Translations under genes and position numbers: made by a program
Notes under the pieces: generated by a model
What the model saw: only the letters and a program-made list of their open reading frames with translations
Told to the model about the DNA's origin: nothing
The model's database searches: none
Assembly: GCF_009730915.1 (NCBI RefSeq)
Contig: NC_052475.1
Location: 22,626,285-22,690,284 of the forward strand
Length of the DNA stretch: 64,000 nt
Reading direction: 5' to 3'
Origin: Dioscorea cayenensis subsp. rotundata
Taxonomy: Eukaryota > Streptophyta > Magnoliopsida > Dioscoreales > Dioscoreaceae
In this document: positions 25,805 through 38,300 of the stretch, one piece after another
Numbering within the stretch: position 1 is the first letter of the stretch
How the letters are laid out: the number at the start of each line of letters is the position of its first letter

Positions 25805-27636
25805 ATGACAACCTCCCCGGCCTCCGGCCACCACCGTTTTCAAACTCTCGTCCCCCTCGCTTTAGCCGCCATTCTTCTCCTTGGAGCATCACGGTTAAAG
25901 ATCGAATCCTCGTGCTCGAAAACAAGTTGCAAACATGTCTTGCAGAGAGTGTTCTCCTTCACTGCCATGCACAAGACTAAGATAAGGAATGATGATGGAG
26001 GTGATGATGAACATATATATCATGATGCATTGAGGAATGGATCATGCAATGTCTTTGAGGGTGCATGGGTGTTGGATGAATCTAATCCAAGGCCTTTGTA
26101 TACTGAAGAGAGTTGCCCTTACCTTACTACACAGGTCACTTGCCTTAGCAATGGAAGACCTGATTCTCTCTACCAAAAATGGAGGTGGAAACCCCATGCA
26201 TGCCAACTTCCAAGGTTTATTTCTTTTGTTCAGTTCTCTCTTTGTTCATTATTATTCATTCTTGAATTCAGATTTTATCTAGAATATATATAATTAATAG
26301 TATTCATCTTTTAATGTTTGTTTTTGGGGTGTATGTGTAAAAATTTTGAAGGTTTGATGCTTTGAAATTGTTGGAGAGTTTGAGGAACAAGAGGTTGATG
26401 TTCATAGGGGACTCTCTCCAGAGAACACAATGGGAATCTATGGTTTGTCTTGTTGAATCTGCCATTCCTGATTCTAAGAAATCAATGACCAAGATTCCTC
26501 CCAGAAGAATCTTCATGGCAGAGGTATCTAATTAAAAGATGATCATTATGATGATTGGTTAATTAATTAATTAATTAAAATAGTTTTAAGCATGTTGGTG
26601 TAGGAATACAATGCTTCAATTGAATTCTATTGGGCTCCTTTTCTTGTGGAATCAAATGCTGATCATGCCACTAAGCATCATGTGCAAAAGAGGCAAGTTA
26701 AATTGGACTCAATCTCTAAACATAGTAAGAATTGGGAGGGAGTTGATGTCCTTGTCTTTGAGAGCTATGTATGGTGGATGAACAAGCCTCTCATTAATGC
26801 CACGTAAGATGCTTTTTCATTTTTTTTTTATTTTTCTAATTAAGTTTGTTTTCAATTTCTCTGGAAGAGTAATGCTATTTATAAGTTTATCAAATTCATT
26901 TATTCCAAAAGGTTTATGTCTCTATAAACTAGTTTGAAATGTTGCCATGTCTATAGACTCTGACTACTAAGATTAATTAAGCGTTCATGTTCTCAACAAA
27001 ACAATTAATTTATTTATTTATTTATTTATTTGATAATTATTTTCAGGATTGGATCTCTTGAAATGAAAGAATACAATGTCACAACTGCATACAGGTTGGC
27101 ACTACAAACATTGGGTAAATGGTTAGACTCAACCATGAATCCTCTCACCCAAAAGGCCTTCTTCATGAGCTTGTCTCCCACTCATATATGGTACCAAGAA
27201 CTCTAAAACATCCATGTTCTCATATTTATATGTATATATATATATATAATTAATTATTAATACTACTTTTTTTCTCACATGCAGGAGTTGGGAATGGAAT
27301 TCAGGAAGTAATGGTAACTGTTTCAATGAGGCTACTCCAATCCAAGCACCATACTGGGGAATAGGTTCAAGCCATCAGATCATGGATGCAGTAAGAGATA
27401 CTTTGCAAGATCTGAAGGTTAATGTCACCCTTCTGAACATCACCCAGCTTTCTGAGTACCGGAAAGACGGGCATACGTCGGTCTACACTGAGCGGCAAGG
27501 CAAGCTCTTGACATTCGAGCAGAGATCTCAACCGGAAATCTACGCCGATTGCGTCCATTGGTGCCTGCCCGGTGTTCCTGATACATGGAATGAGATACTG
27601 TATATGTACTTGTTATACGGACCAAGTAGACATTGA
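25805..27636 (+). CDS. Trichome birefringence-like (TBL/DUF231) polysaccharide O-acetyltransferase
   Basis: Five exons: 25805-26214, 26352-26523, 26604-26803, 27047-27190, 27285-27636; GT-AG, phases match, 425 residues. An N-terminal hydrophobic anchor (LVPLALAAILLLG, about residues 14-28) fits a type II Golgi membrane protein. The PMR5N/TBL domain starts near GAWVLDESNPRPLYTEESCP with paired Cys, and YQKWRWKPHACQLPRF follows. The catalytic GDS motif is in MFIGDSLQRTQWESMVCLVE, and the C-terminal DxxH motif is in YADCVHWCLPG. TBL enzymes transfer acetyl groups to xylan, mannan or pectin. The sequence looks closest to the xylan-acetylating TBL3/TBL31/ESK1-type branch, but acceptor specificity is not readable by eye. 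It ends 247 bases from the convergent unknown gene. No damage seen. Confidence 0.93.
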
Positions 27637-27882
27637 ATGATTCAGCATTCAGCAAGCAATTCAACAAAGTATTCATTGCGTGAAGTTTGCTTAATATTAT
27701 TGGAAATGAAGTTGCTAATAAACAAAATCGAATTACACCGGAACAAAACTTTCAGTTTGCTCTTTGAGGCAGGAATCTCAATCCTAGGCCTGGTTATTGA
27801 CAATAAGCTTCAAGCAGCACATTGGCTTTTTCGTCTTGGTGGCAATGAGGAAGAATATACAGCTTCGATCTCGGATATTTAT

Positions 27883-30800
27883 TTACAGTAGTTCCCAGTC
27901 GGAGTCAGATAAATCAAGAGTAGATTTTGTTGTGTTCGCCCTTGCGATAGAAGCAGCCTGTGGTTCATTCTGTAATTTCTCATCGGTTGTCATAAAACAA
28001 CTGTCTGCTTCATTGTAAACCCTCCTCCGTCTCAGTCCCATTTTCGAAATGATAGCGTCCCTGAATTTTTTCTGAAAAGGAAGATGATTTAAGTTGAAAC
28101 TACATTCTCATAATGTCATCAATCATATAAACAAGGTTCAAATGAAATTTGGCAGAAGTCCATGAAATGCTAGTGTGTAAATGCAAAAGATGGCGACCGG
28201 CTAGGTCATTTAGAATTACTAAATGTAAAGATCGGAGATTCAAAACTTCAGAAATTAACAGAATTTACAGAATCACGCATTGCAAACTTGGTACTCAGGA
28301 TCACCAGACCATGAAAGTAGCCGAAAGAGTAAAATGGCCCAAGTCAATATGGTTCACAAAATGTAACATTTATATGCCAGAGGCTATATATCATTGCTTC
28401 ATTCTGGTTTGATTGTAACTGAAACTATTAATGACATGAAATATATAAAGAATAAGCATACTAAGCTTTAAAATAAAAAAATACAAAATACAAAATAAAG
28501 AAAGAAGAGCTAATATATATGAAGCAAAATCGTAAACGGCTCATTAGTTTTGAGTCTTTTGACAGTGTTACTTAGTACATGGCAGCCTAAACAAGAACAT
28601 TTTAGTTACAAGGCATATCGATGTTCAGCACATCATTTCAATCATCATACTCCTAAGCTAATTAACATCACACAGAAAGAAAGCAGTGCACAGACTAATC
28701 CTGTAGATAAAAGACATTTTAAAATTTATTAAGTTCTTCCAATTCAAATCAATACTGCACTTTAATGCATGCATGTACACCACTAAATTCTTCAAGAAGT
28801 TCAATAAAACTCATCATTGTTACAAATACCTTCATAATGTTGGTTTGAGGGATTTTACATTGACTAAATTAGTTGTGTTCTAAGAATGGGTCTGGATAAA
28901 ATCATGCAAACGCTCTGCACTGAGTAGTTTATAAAGAACTAATTGTAATCGCAATTTAAAAAAAAATTAAATTTGCTCTGAGAAATGCATGTTCCACAAT
29001 TCTATGTTTTAACATTAATATACAATCAAGAAAAGGGAAATTATTTTATCTAAATGATAACAGATGGTTCTGAGGGAAATTATAACTGTTTTCTGAAAAT
29101 ATTTTAGGAGAGTTCTCCAACTCTGAGCTCTCCCTTTCTTCTTAACCGAAAGAGGCATTTACGAAGATGGTGAAGAATTTAACAGATTCATAGAAGTCAT
29201 GGAGTTTTTGCTAAAACCACATCTATATATACAAATACATGTAATACACAAGCAGAACACACATACATAGCTTTCTTTGCATCTCAACAAACTTGAATAT
29301 GCAAATACTAGGACTAAATATTACAATCAAACATGAGTATGGAAAGGCTTATGGTCAATAGTAACATAAGGCTAGCTGAAATTTTACCTTAAATGAGATG
29401 TCTTTGCATTCAAGATGGGAAATAAAGTCAAGTACATAGTCTTCATTATCACCACTTGAATCGTTGAGATTCACGTCCTCAAATTCACCTGCAATTTCTG
29501 GGGTTGATCTTGAATAGGTGAAAATTGGACCAAGTGTTTCTTCCCTATAAAAGTAGCCACTACTTTCTGCTATACTGACCAAATGTATACCTTAGGCATG
29601 GAAAGGAGATGTGTCATAAAAAAAAATTTAATGAATTTGCATGTTTTTGCAGTAATAGGTATTATAAGCCCATAATGGTAGAAAATTTTTATTAAAGCCA
29701 ATTGAAGAACTACAAGCCTCCAAAAGAATTCACCAAACTTCCGAGAGAGAGAGAGTCAATGCAAGGCGGATGTGAGGTTTAAGAAACAATGGACACAATC
29801 AAATTATTCTAGTATATATGGTGCAAACCTCAAATGGTTTTTAGTTTCTTCAGTGCCTAGATAGAAGCTCTAGAATGATATATGATTTTCGTCTTATTAG
29901 ACATAAGATACAAACCAGAAGAGTTGTTTAAATAATCCCAATATAGAAGTGTTCAATATGGTCATAGAGTTTTGTATCATATGCTTCCTAGGGGAAGGGT
30001 GCAATAAAAATAAGGAGTTGTGAACAAACATGACAGCGATGCATTGGTAAAAAGATCCAACTAATAGCATAGGAATGAGACGACATAATGTCCAGGAAAT
30101 TGAATAACAGTGTAACTATTTTCTTGTTCATGTTTCTTTTTTTCTTTTTTTTTTTGGGTCCCGCAAAAAGCAGAAAATTTTGCCAATGACGAGGCATAGT
30201 AAAACTTTATTAATCATCATGAACAATTGCCCATATACAAGCAAACAATTTTCTATGGGGAAAAGCAAAGCATGATTATCTGCTAATAAGAGATGGCAAG
30301 CTAATTATTAGGGTTCAATTATGGAAGCAAGAGAGAGAACAAAATTAATTGTTTAATCACTAGGGAAAAAACACTTGTGACAAAGTCATGGCTGGAAGCA
30401 AGATATTTAATTGAAGAAAGAAATTGGCATAGAGACATACCGAATTCTGGAGGCTGTACAGAAGCAACTAAGTTTTTCATTTCATTTTGCTGATCGTGAT
30501 CACCAATAAAAATATTTGTCCCTTGAAATGCAGATGCATATGCCATGGGAACAATTTAAGTGATTCATGTTAAAAATTGAAAGAAGTTAGGCAGAAACAA
30601 GAGGAAAAATGAGTACCATATGCTTTCGTTGGTGAAATCTGTGCAGAGTGCGTCAACACCCTTTCCTTTTGATCATCTTTACTACCTGAAAGATCATTTG
30701 CAGAAAAAACTGGACCTAAAACATCATTGGCGTTTTCTTCTCCATCAAATGAACGATTTAATTCAGAGGCTTTGCATTGGCTGAATAATTTATGATGTAT

Positions 30801-31725
30801 CAATTTTTCATGATCTTCATCACATGCATCTTTCTGACTCAAATTTTTAGAATCATCAGTTGAAGTGGCAGGAATTATTGTTTCTGTAGGAGAAACATCT
30901 GAACCCATTTTAATACAAGTTGAATTTTCAACAGAAGAACTGTCTGGCCTGCTGGTTGAGTTCTCACAGGGCTCAGTTGAAGTGGCAGGACTAATAATTT
31001 TTGCAGGAAAAACAGCTGAACTTGTTTTAATGCAAGCAGACTTTTCGACAGGACTGTCAAGCCAACACCTTAAATTTTCACAGGCCTCAGGTGAACAGGC
31101 TGGACTTGTAGCTTCCATAGGAGAAACAGCTGAAACCATTTTAATGGAGTTTGAATTTCCAACAGAAGAACTATCATGCCTGCTAGTTGAATCCTCATAG
31201 ATTTCGGTTGTTGTGGCAGGATTTATAACAGGAGAAACTCCAGAAGCCATTTTCATACAAGTTGAACTTTTACAGTCCTCAGAACTAATGTTTGGCTCCA
31301 GAGATAATTCAGAAAAAGGTTCTATATGAGAACCATTTGAGCCAAGCCAATCACGCGCAATTTCTTCTAATACTGTTTGCATATGTTCACCAACTGCATT
31401 AACGTATTTGGACGAATTCTGCCCAAAAAGAATTTAATTTGTCATACAGATAAGTTGAAGCCAAATGTCTTCATATGGCAAACCATCACAACTAGCATGA
31501 CGTATAATAAGTTAAGCACCATGCCTTACATGTCAAAAGAAATAGTAGAGACAATTAACATTGTCATATTTAAATCATGCCAAGCCTTATATTTCAACGT
31601 AAAAGCCAATGATATTATGAGAGAAGCCAAGGAAAACCGCATACCTGAATAATGGCATTTTCTTCACAAAGTTTTTCAAGCTTATTACAGATGCCTTCAG
31701 CCCAATCTGTGAATGCAGAATCCAT
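27883..31725 (-). CDS. Plant protein of unknown function with internal tandem repeats
   Basis: Rebuilt as five coding exons on the minus strand: 31645-31725, 30617-31418, 30441-30521, 29388-29590, 27883-28071; all GT-AG with matching phases, 451 residues. It starts MDSAFTDWAEGICNKLEKLC, continues into NSSKYVNAVGEHMQTVLEEI (both look helical), then a long Ser/Thr/Pro/Glu-rich part with about four repeats (residues about 79-219), acidic segments, and a basic end KKFRDAIISKMGLRRRRVY before the terminal motif LDLSDSDWELL. A 5'UTR exon probably lies near 32845-32940, with a donor at about 32844. I do not recognise a characterised family. The conserved-looking ends and disordered middle suggest a scaffold or regulatory protein; that is a guess. 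It is convergent with TBL. Confidence 0.75.
30845..31265 (-). repeat. Coding tandem repeat, about four units of 37-39 residues
   Basis: Within exon 2 of the unknown gene, the motif C/S-(I/M)-K-(M/T) recurs with spacings of 37, 38 and 39 residues. Each is followed by a V(S/F)P segment, then PATSTE-like and DSSSVEN-like segments. At the DNA level the unit is about 111-117 bases. The units differ substantially, so this is an old expansion. Confidence 0.8.
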
Positions 31726-33066
31726 GTTGAACAAAGACACAACTCTAGGAAGAGTATTGTAGATTTTCCTTTCAGACCTTAAAATATAAAGCATGTGGAT
31801 GAGTCTCCAATTATCCATTTATTGGAAGATTATGACAAACAGAGAAAACAATATACGAATATGAAACATCAATTAAGAAACATTTTAGAAGAAAGGAAAT
31901 TGAGCATGAAAGAAGACAATAAAACTGCAAATGAAAAGAAATTTTTAAGAAGGGAATTGAACAGGAAGAAAGGTAAGCACATCCATCAGTGGAATGACAA
32001 CCCTTTATACAATGGACTGCATAAAAATTGAGATATTATGCTATAACTGCCACAATTTTAAGAAAGATAAGCGCCAGGAAGAATTAAATCAAACAGAACA
32101 AGAAAACCGAACCAAGATCAGAAAGACCTGAAAATAAGTAAGAAGAAAATTTGAATACTTATCCTTCATGATTTTCACCAATAAATTATTATTGTCTAAC
32201 AAGATATTCTAAAAGGCATTCATCTCACTTCAGGAGACAAACAGCTGAAATATTATATTGAAAGCAAGATGAAAAAGATCAAGCTTTTCACAAATATCAA
32301 ACTGAACAAATCATAAAAACAGCCTCAAACTTGTATCCCTGTTTGAACATCCGAGTGGAATAGTAAATTATAACTCTCAAACAGATCAAAAAAAGGCTTA
32401 AAAAAAGTAGATGACACAAAAGATAAAAATTCCCAAAAGAGGCGAAGACACAAGCTCATCCCTTACCACCTCTCTACCTAACTTTGTATCCACACTAAAA
32501 TTACTTCCAAAAAAAAAGAAGCAGAAGAAGAAGAAGAACCTTTCCGCAAAGTTCATCAACAAGTGATCAGTAAGGCATCAAGGTCACGATCATCACCATC
32601 AAGAAACACAAGACAACCATGCAATCTAAACGGTCTATCAAATTTTCCACCATTATATAAATCAAAACTACAAACCGTGGACTATTGACAAGTTAAATAA
32701 ACACATAGAACCAAAAGAACAAAAGAGAAAAAACAAAAAACCGAAAATTCCAAAAACTCAATCGAAATTCAACACAAAGGTCTCAACTTTCAGCAATCAA
32801 CAGTTTCATATTATAAAAACAAGCGCGAGAAAAGAAGAAAATACCAGAATTACGCGGATTGAAAGGAAGCCAGAGCACTCAGCCAAAGAGAGAGCGAGCG
32901 AGAGAGAGAGAGAGAGAGAGGCGCAAAGAGAACAGAGCAAAAGAAAGGAGAAAAAAAAGGGCTGTTTATATATATTTATTATTATATTCTCGAGTGGGGA
33001 GAGAGTGGGACCCACACAACGCCTTTTCTAGCTTAAAACAAATAGTGGTGGTGGTCTATGGAATTA
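31726..33066 (-). promoter_or_regulatory. 5' leader, first intron and promoter of the unknown gene
   Basis: On the minus strand, TATATAAA at about 32966-32973 is followed by a CT-rich leader (the GA tract of the plus strand at 32885-32920), typical of plant pyrimidine patches. A donor GGTATT at about 32844 and an acceptor near 31787 define a 5'UTR intron of about 1.06 kb before the start codon at 31725. Confidence 0.5.
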
Positions 33067-33106
33067 AACGGGTCGGACTTGCTTTGGAGTAAGAGTCCGA
33101 CCCGTT
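33067..33106. repeat. Perfect 13-bp-stem hairpin
   Basis: AACGGGTCGGACT at 33067-33079 and its exact complement AGTCCGACCCGTT at 33094-33106 flank a 14-base loop. It is GC-rich in an AT-rich area, about 100 bases upstream of the putative TATA box of the unknown gene. Confidence 0.85.
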
Positions 33107-34135
33107 ATGGAATAGTTATCTATTGAAGTATTTAAACTTATCAATAGACTTGAAAACTGATTTTAATAAAAATTACCAGATAGTTTCCAGTTAAAAGGAG
33201 GATTTTATTCATCTTTTTAATACTTCAAGTATATCTTGTGGTTGAGTATTAATTTGATCTGTTTTGGACTAACTAAATTGAAGAAAGATTAACTTCAGTT
33301 TTTGGAGTGAGATTATTAACTACAATCTTGGTTGATATTCACGAAATTTAATAATATGTATGTTGAATATTAAACAAAATTAATAAAAATAGAGGAAAAG
33401 GGAGTTACAACGACTCTTCTCACTTATAATCCAGGGAGATTACTAGGTTCAAAAAAGATTTTGAATTATTGAATCAGATGTGTGTGTATATATACATGCA
33501 ATTCTGCAAAAGTACAAATACGGTATTTACAAACAGACCCTTATAACATCTGATTATATATGTATATATATATATAATTCAGGCGACTAGAGCTTGCTCT
33601 AAGAAAATTATACAAAACAAAATTACAACGCCTAAACACCTTTATATCAAAATGCTTTATTTCCAAATATGTTCTTGAATTTCATCGGAACAACCATGCT
33701 TTGAATTTAATTTAATGAACATTTATTAAAATATATATATATATATATAAACAGAGGTGTCAAAATTTGGGACCTAGATCACATGTAGTACACAATATGA
33801 GACAAAAGGTAACTGTCAATAAACAGAACACGTCCTGCTAACCACAAAAGGTGCCAGCTGAACATATTCATCTAATCAGAAAAACCTGGGAACATTTAGT
33901 AGGCAAGCAAACGTTCCAAAAACAAAGTCTAATTCATACACATGAGACTCATAAGAAAAAACCATAAGATCAATCAATCTAGTACAAAATATAAGAAAAT
34001 TGAACAGTAAATATCCCCAGTTCATGACTTTGAAAACATTCATGTCCAGAAAAAAGGATTTCCTTCAAAGAAGCTATGGAAAAAAGAAATTCTAGAATGT
34101 AGCAAGGATGTCTTTAGAAGAACTATGAATCTTAT
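33107..34135. other. Intergenic region and SEC13 3' flank
   Basis: AT-rich sequence with (TA)n tracts near 33560-33578 and 33730-33749. No coding frame is recognised. The right part presumably holds the SEC13 3'UTR. Confidence 0.6.
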
Positions 34136-35044
34136 TTATGGTTGCACGGTTGTAACCTGCTGCCACTCACCGTCTACGGCTTCCTTCCAAAGTGTGACAT
34201 TGTTGCTCCCATCAGCCACAGCCAATATATTGCCGGTCAATGACCACGACGCTCGCCAAACTGGGGTCTTGAAATCATTAAGAACTTTGCCTTCCCATTG
34301 ATCTCCTTCCTTGGCAACCGTCCATATAACCACTGTTCCATCCTGGGAAGCACTGGCAATGGTTGATTTCGGTAGGCCAAGATTTGGAGCCCAAGCGACA
34401 TCTCTAACCCAATCAGAATGCATCTGCAGGGCAGGAAAGCAGTCCATCTTCCAGCTCCCATTGTAAAGCTTCCACACTTTAACCGTGTTATCACAGCCAC
34501 CGGAGGCAAGTTTCTGGACAGGATCAAGAAGACCTGAACCAACTAGAGCGCCAGGTGCCATTGATGGGGCCCAGGAGACAGAAGTCACACCAACAGGGTG
34601 AGCTTGATCAATCCTTGTAGTGTCCCAGCCTCCATCTGCCCGAGCAGTGAAGACTGAGATGTTACCATCCGAAGAGCCGCATGCCAAGCAGAGACCCAAA
34701 TCATGTGGAGCCCAAGCAATGGAGTTAACAGAGGATTTGTGATCAGTGAAAACATGAACCTGAGACCATTCCTCGGGTTTGTTCCCTTCTTTCCATATGA
34801 TGACACGACCATCATAGCTGCACGATGCAAGCATAGATCCAAACTTAGGGTGAGCCCATGCAACCTGCCAGACAGGACCCTGGTGACCACTTAGGGTGGC
34901 AAGGTGCTGATGAGAGGATCCACTCACTCCGATGATCTGGATGGTGGTATCAGAAGAAGCTGTAGCTATGCGCTTGCCATAGTAATCCATGGAGACATCA
35001 TGAACCACATCTTGGTGACCAGTCTCTATCTTCTGAGAAGGCAT
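34136..35044 (-). CDS. SEC13: SEC13 WD40 protein (COPII coat and nuclear pore)
   Basis: One uninterrupted coding exon of 302 residues, the usual length for plant SEC13. It begins MPSQKIETGHQDVVHDVSMD and shows six WD-like repeats, for example YYGKRIATASSDTTIQI, FGSMLASCSYDGRVIIWK, QKLASGGCDNTVKVWKLYNG and KSTIASASQDGTVVIWT, ending TLWKEAVDGEWQQVTTVQP. SEC13 is a six-bladed open propeller that pairs with SEC31 in the outer COPII coat at ER exit sites and with NUP145/NUP96-type partners in the nuclear pore. The 5'UTR is split: acceptor just above 35080 and donor at 38201, giving a 3.1-kb leader intron. No damage is visible. Confidence 0.97.
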   Translation of the reverse strand: MPSQKIETGHQDVVHDVSMDYYGKRIATASSDTTIQIIGVSGSSHQHLATLSGHQGPVWQVAWAHPKFGSMLASCSYDGRVIIWKEGNKPEEWSQVHVFTDHKSSVNSIAWAPHDLGLCLACGSSDGNISVFTARADGGWDTTRIDQAHPVGVTSVSWAPSMAPGALVGSGLLDPVQKLASGGCDNTVKVWKLYNGSWKMDCFPALQMHSDWVRDVAWAPNLGLPKSTIASASQDGTVVIWTVAKEGDQWEGKVLNDFKTPVWRASWSLTGNILAVADGSNNVTLWKEAVDGEWQQVTTVQP

Positions 35045-35080
35045 TGCTCCAAATCAAAAAGTTTTAATTTGAAATGGTAC

Positions 35081-38000
35081 CTGAAAGAGACCATGCAAAG
35101 ACATCATAACACAGTTTGAGAGTTTACATCATGTGTAGATTTTTACAGGAGAATAAGAAGGATGTCAGAATCAACATCTGCACACAACGGAACAAGCATA
35201 AGCATAGAGAAAGAGGAAACATGAAACGTAAAACATGAAAAATCAACAGATGCCCTGAATGTCATAAGACTAAATATGAAACTTTAAGATAAACAAACAT
35301 AGACACAGCTAGATATCTTCCATATAACATGTACAAACGTACTGGAATTATGAATGCATTGCAGTGTTAGTGTACACACTACCAGAACATAGGAGACCAG
35401 TATATCATGTGAAGTTTAAATAAAGGATAGAAGATGATATGAAGTTTGACAAATCCATAACAGTTTTATAAAAACACTAGCTTAAACAGTAAATAACATA
35501 AGGAAGTTAACTAATAACAGGAAATTGAATAATATCATAAAGTGCAAAAACACCAAAATGGAAAATACATAGATAATAGTCTTGATCCTAGCAATAAACA
35601 GGTATCATAATTGGCAATACCAAAAAAAAATAAAGAAAATAATACAGGATCATCTTTGGCAACCACTCCACTATAGAATATATAAAAAGGGAATAAGATG
35701 ATGGTTCAATAGTGAATCCTTGAAGCTTCAAAAAGAATTAGATTGACACCGACCATGAGTGTAACTCAAAGCACAACTACCATAAGAAGCAAAATACTGT
35801 TAAGAAGACAACTTACAATCTTGATCAGTACCAATAGCCTATCCATTTTATTACTTCTTACAAATATGAAATTATAAACAATGGAGAAGTTGAGCTTCTC
35901 CCAGTCCTCCCAAATGAGATAGGCTATATGTTCCACTATATCTAGTACAAGGAAAGCTATAACTATTAGATTCAATGCAAGAACAACAACTACGCATTTA
36001 CAGGTTCCTAATTAGACTACCGTTTAAGATTTTAAATTACAGCAACACCGATACATAATCTATAACTGACAGGCTTAAATGGTGAGTTAAACACAATCTT
36101 GGTCTACGCAGTTTTCAATTAGTTATAAATTGAGAAGAAATCATCAGATCATTTAAAACCAAACTCTAACAATTCAGTGGAATGTAAAAGAACATTTTCT
36201 TCAAAGCAAATTCTAAGCTGAGAATTATCTAGAAAGTTCTGTGAGGACTCCCCTTGCATCTCAGTCACTTTCACTTTTTCATTATGTCGTAAACCCCAAG
36301 TTACCGTATGATACCCTTTAGCTTCACAGTGACAAGTCATTTTCTCATTACTTTGGCTATTGGCAAGGAATCCTATAATATAGGCAGCTATTTTTCTTTC
36401 GTCAAATAGATCGATGGCAAAAGAGAATAGATGGGGTACACAAAAAGAATAATTAAGATATAGAATACAGTGCAACTTCTTTTTGTTTTGGGGGAAGGGG
36501 GGGCGCACTGACAACTGCAAGTTGGCTAACATGCATTGTTAAATGCTAGTATCATAAATAGTTCCAAATAATTCCCACTAGAATCATTTACAAAGGGAAG
36601 AAAATGAAAAGTGAGCCAACATTTATGGTTAGCAATAGGAAACAAATTCAGCAACAACTATAACTGTGATATCCTTTCTTTTAGGAAAAAATAATTCTCT
36701 ATTTGATATTTAAAAAGAAGATAACATATATTAAAATTATGCCAGTAAATGTCTATATCAAATGATGATCACAAGCAAGCATGGGGCCAGAAACTTTTTT
36801 CTGGAGGGCCAAATTAGTTTCAATATCCAATCTTCTTAGTTGAAGTTATAATGAAACAAGTAAAAAGTCAAGGGGACCAAATAACAGGTTTTTACAGATA
36901 TTTTTCTAAAAATATAATTATTTTTAAAACATATATACTAATTTGTAAAAAGCCAAAGAGGCAATAGTAAAAATCCACGAGGACCAAACAATAGAATTTA
37001 TACAAATATTTTTCTAAAAACATAATTTTTTTTTAAAACATATAACCTAATTTGTGAAAAGCTAAGGGGCCTATGAAATGATCAATAATAACAGCATAAA
37101 ATGTGTAAACAAGAAATCCACAAAATGATCAAAACTAAATTAAAAGAGCAAGAAGCTAGCAACCAAGTGAAGATCCACATGTCTCTCTTCCAATCGAATG
37201 AAATCAAGGTAAATGGAGCTAAAATATACTTTTAGAAGTGTAAAAGGGATACAAATAGGCTATGAAATTTCAAAATATTCTCTTGAGATTCAAGCAGCAG
37301 GATAAACAAAGTGACAAGATCAGGCTAAATCAAAGGAACAAACACCTACTGAATGGATCAATTCATTGTAGAACAATAAATCCTTAACATTCGTATCTAT
37401 GAAACAAAAATTTGGATAAGAAGTGTCTCTACGGTTACTCTAATGCAGATACAATATCAATTGTTTCTCCCATGTACACAAACAAAACAAAGATCAAGAC
37501 CCTGGCAAGGGCCTGTAAGTATGTCCAGTTAACCCTTCTCATACTTAGTTATATTACTCCCTCTCAATATAAATATTTCATATAACATTACTGGGATCTT
37601 GATATATATATATATATATATATATATATCTTTAATTATACAAACAAAGATCAAGAAAATAAATTTTTTACACCTCAAACTAGCCATCAGAATAGATTTA
37701 TCCACAAACTGTACAAATTCAAAAGAAAAACAATCAAACATCTAGTTTCTCCCGGGTATGCATTAGATGTTTTCACAGACAAAAAGTTCTATTGCCACCA
37801 AGCGATTCAGCATAGGAAAACACAAACTTTGAAATGCACGAAAGATCTACACAAAATTACTGAAATTTCTCACAGAACTAATCCAGACAAAAGGTGACGT
37901 ACAAATCCCATTCTGAAAAATAAAAATTAACAAGAACTCTAGTTGATTGGTAAAATCAATCATATAAATCGAGGCAATTACAGGTAGCACTAATCCAATA

Positions 38001-38201
38001 CAGAGATGCAGAACAAAACCATGAATCAAAGATCTAGAAGACCAAAAACCAAAAAAGGAATCGCAATCGCAATCGCAATCGCATTAATGAGACCAAAAAG
38101 GAAAAAAAAATTGAGGATCGAAGATCTGGAAAGTAGGGTTCCAGATCTATTCGAACCAAGATTGAGGCCAGATCCAGAGGGAGAGAGAGGAGGAGGAGTA
38201 C
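35081..38201 (-). other. 5'UTR intron of SEC13
   Basis: Minus-strand donor CAGGTACTCC at 38202/38201 and acceptor TCTTTCAGGTACC at 35081/35080 bracket 3.12 kb. The inferred first leader exon (about 38202-38290) is GC-richer. Long first introns in plant housekeeping genes often raise expression; that role is inferred. The intron holds (TA)n at 37602-37629 and a degenerate tandem duplication at about 36885-37075. Confidence 0.6.
36885..37075. repeat. Degenerate tandem duplication inside the SEC13 leader intron
   Basis: Two related blocks contain GGACCAAA(T/C)AA, then ACA(G/A)ATATTTTTCTAAAAA, a T-run, AAAACATATA and CTAATTTGT(A/G)AAAAG. The spacing is roughly 115 bases. The sequence looks like remains of an interspersed element, class unknown. 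Confidence 0.7.
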
Positions 38202-38300
38202 CTGATCGTCGTTGGCGGTGGATCCCAAGCTCGGCAAAGAGCAAGATGAGAAACACGATGTCGTGGGGTTTGAACCGTTTCGGAGAACCAATTTTTCAAG

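Noticed and set aside
32806..33092. Frames rich in SLSLSL or RERERE near the unknown gene's promoter
   Set aside because: They come from the GA/CT microsatellite.
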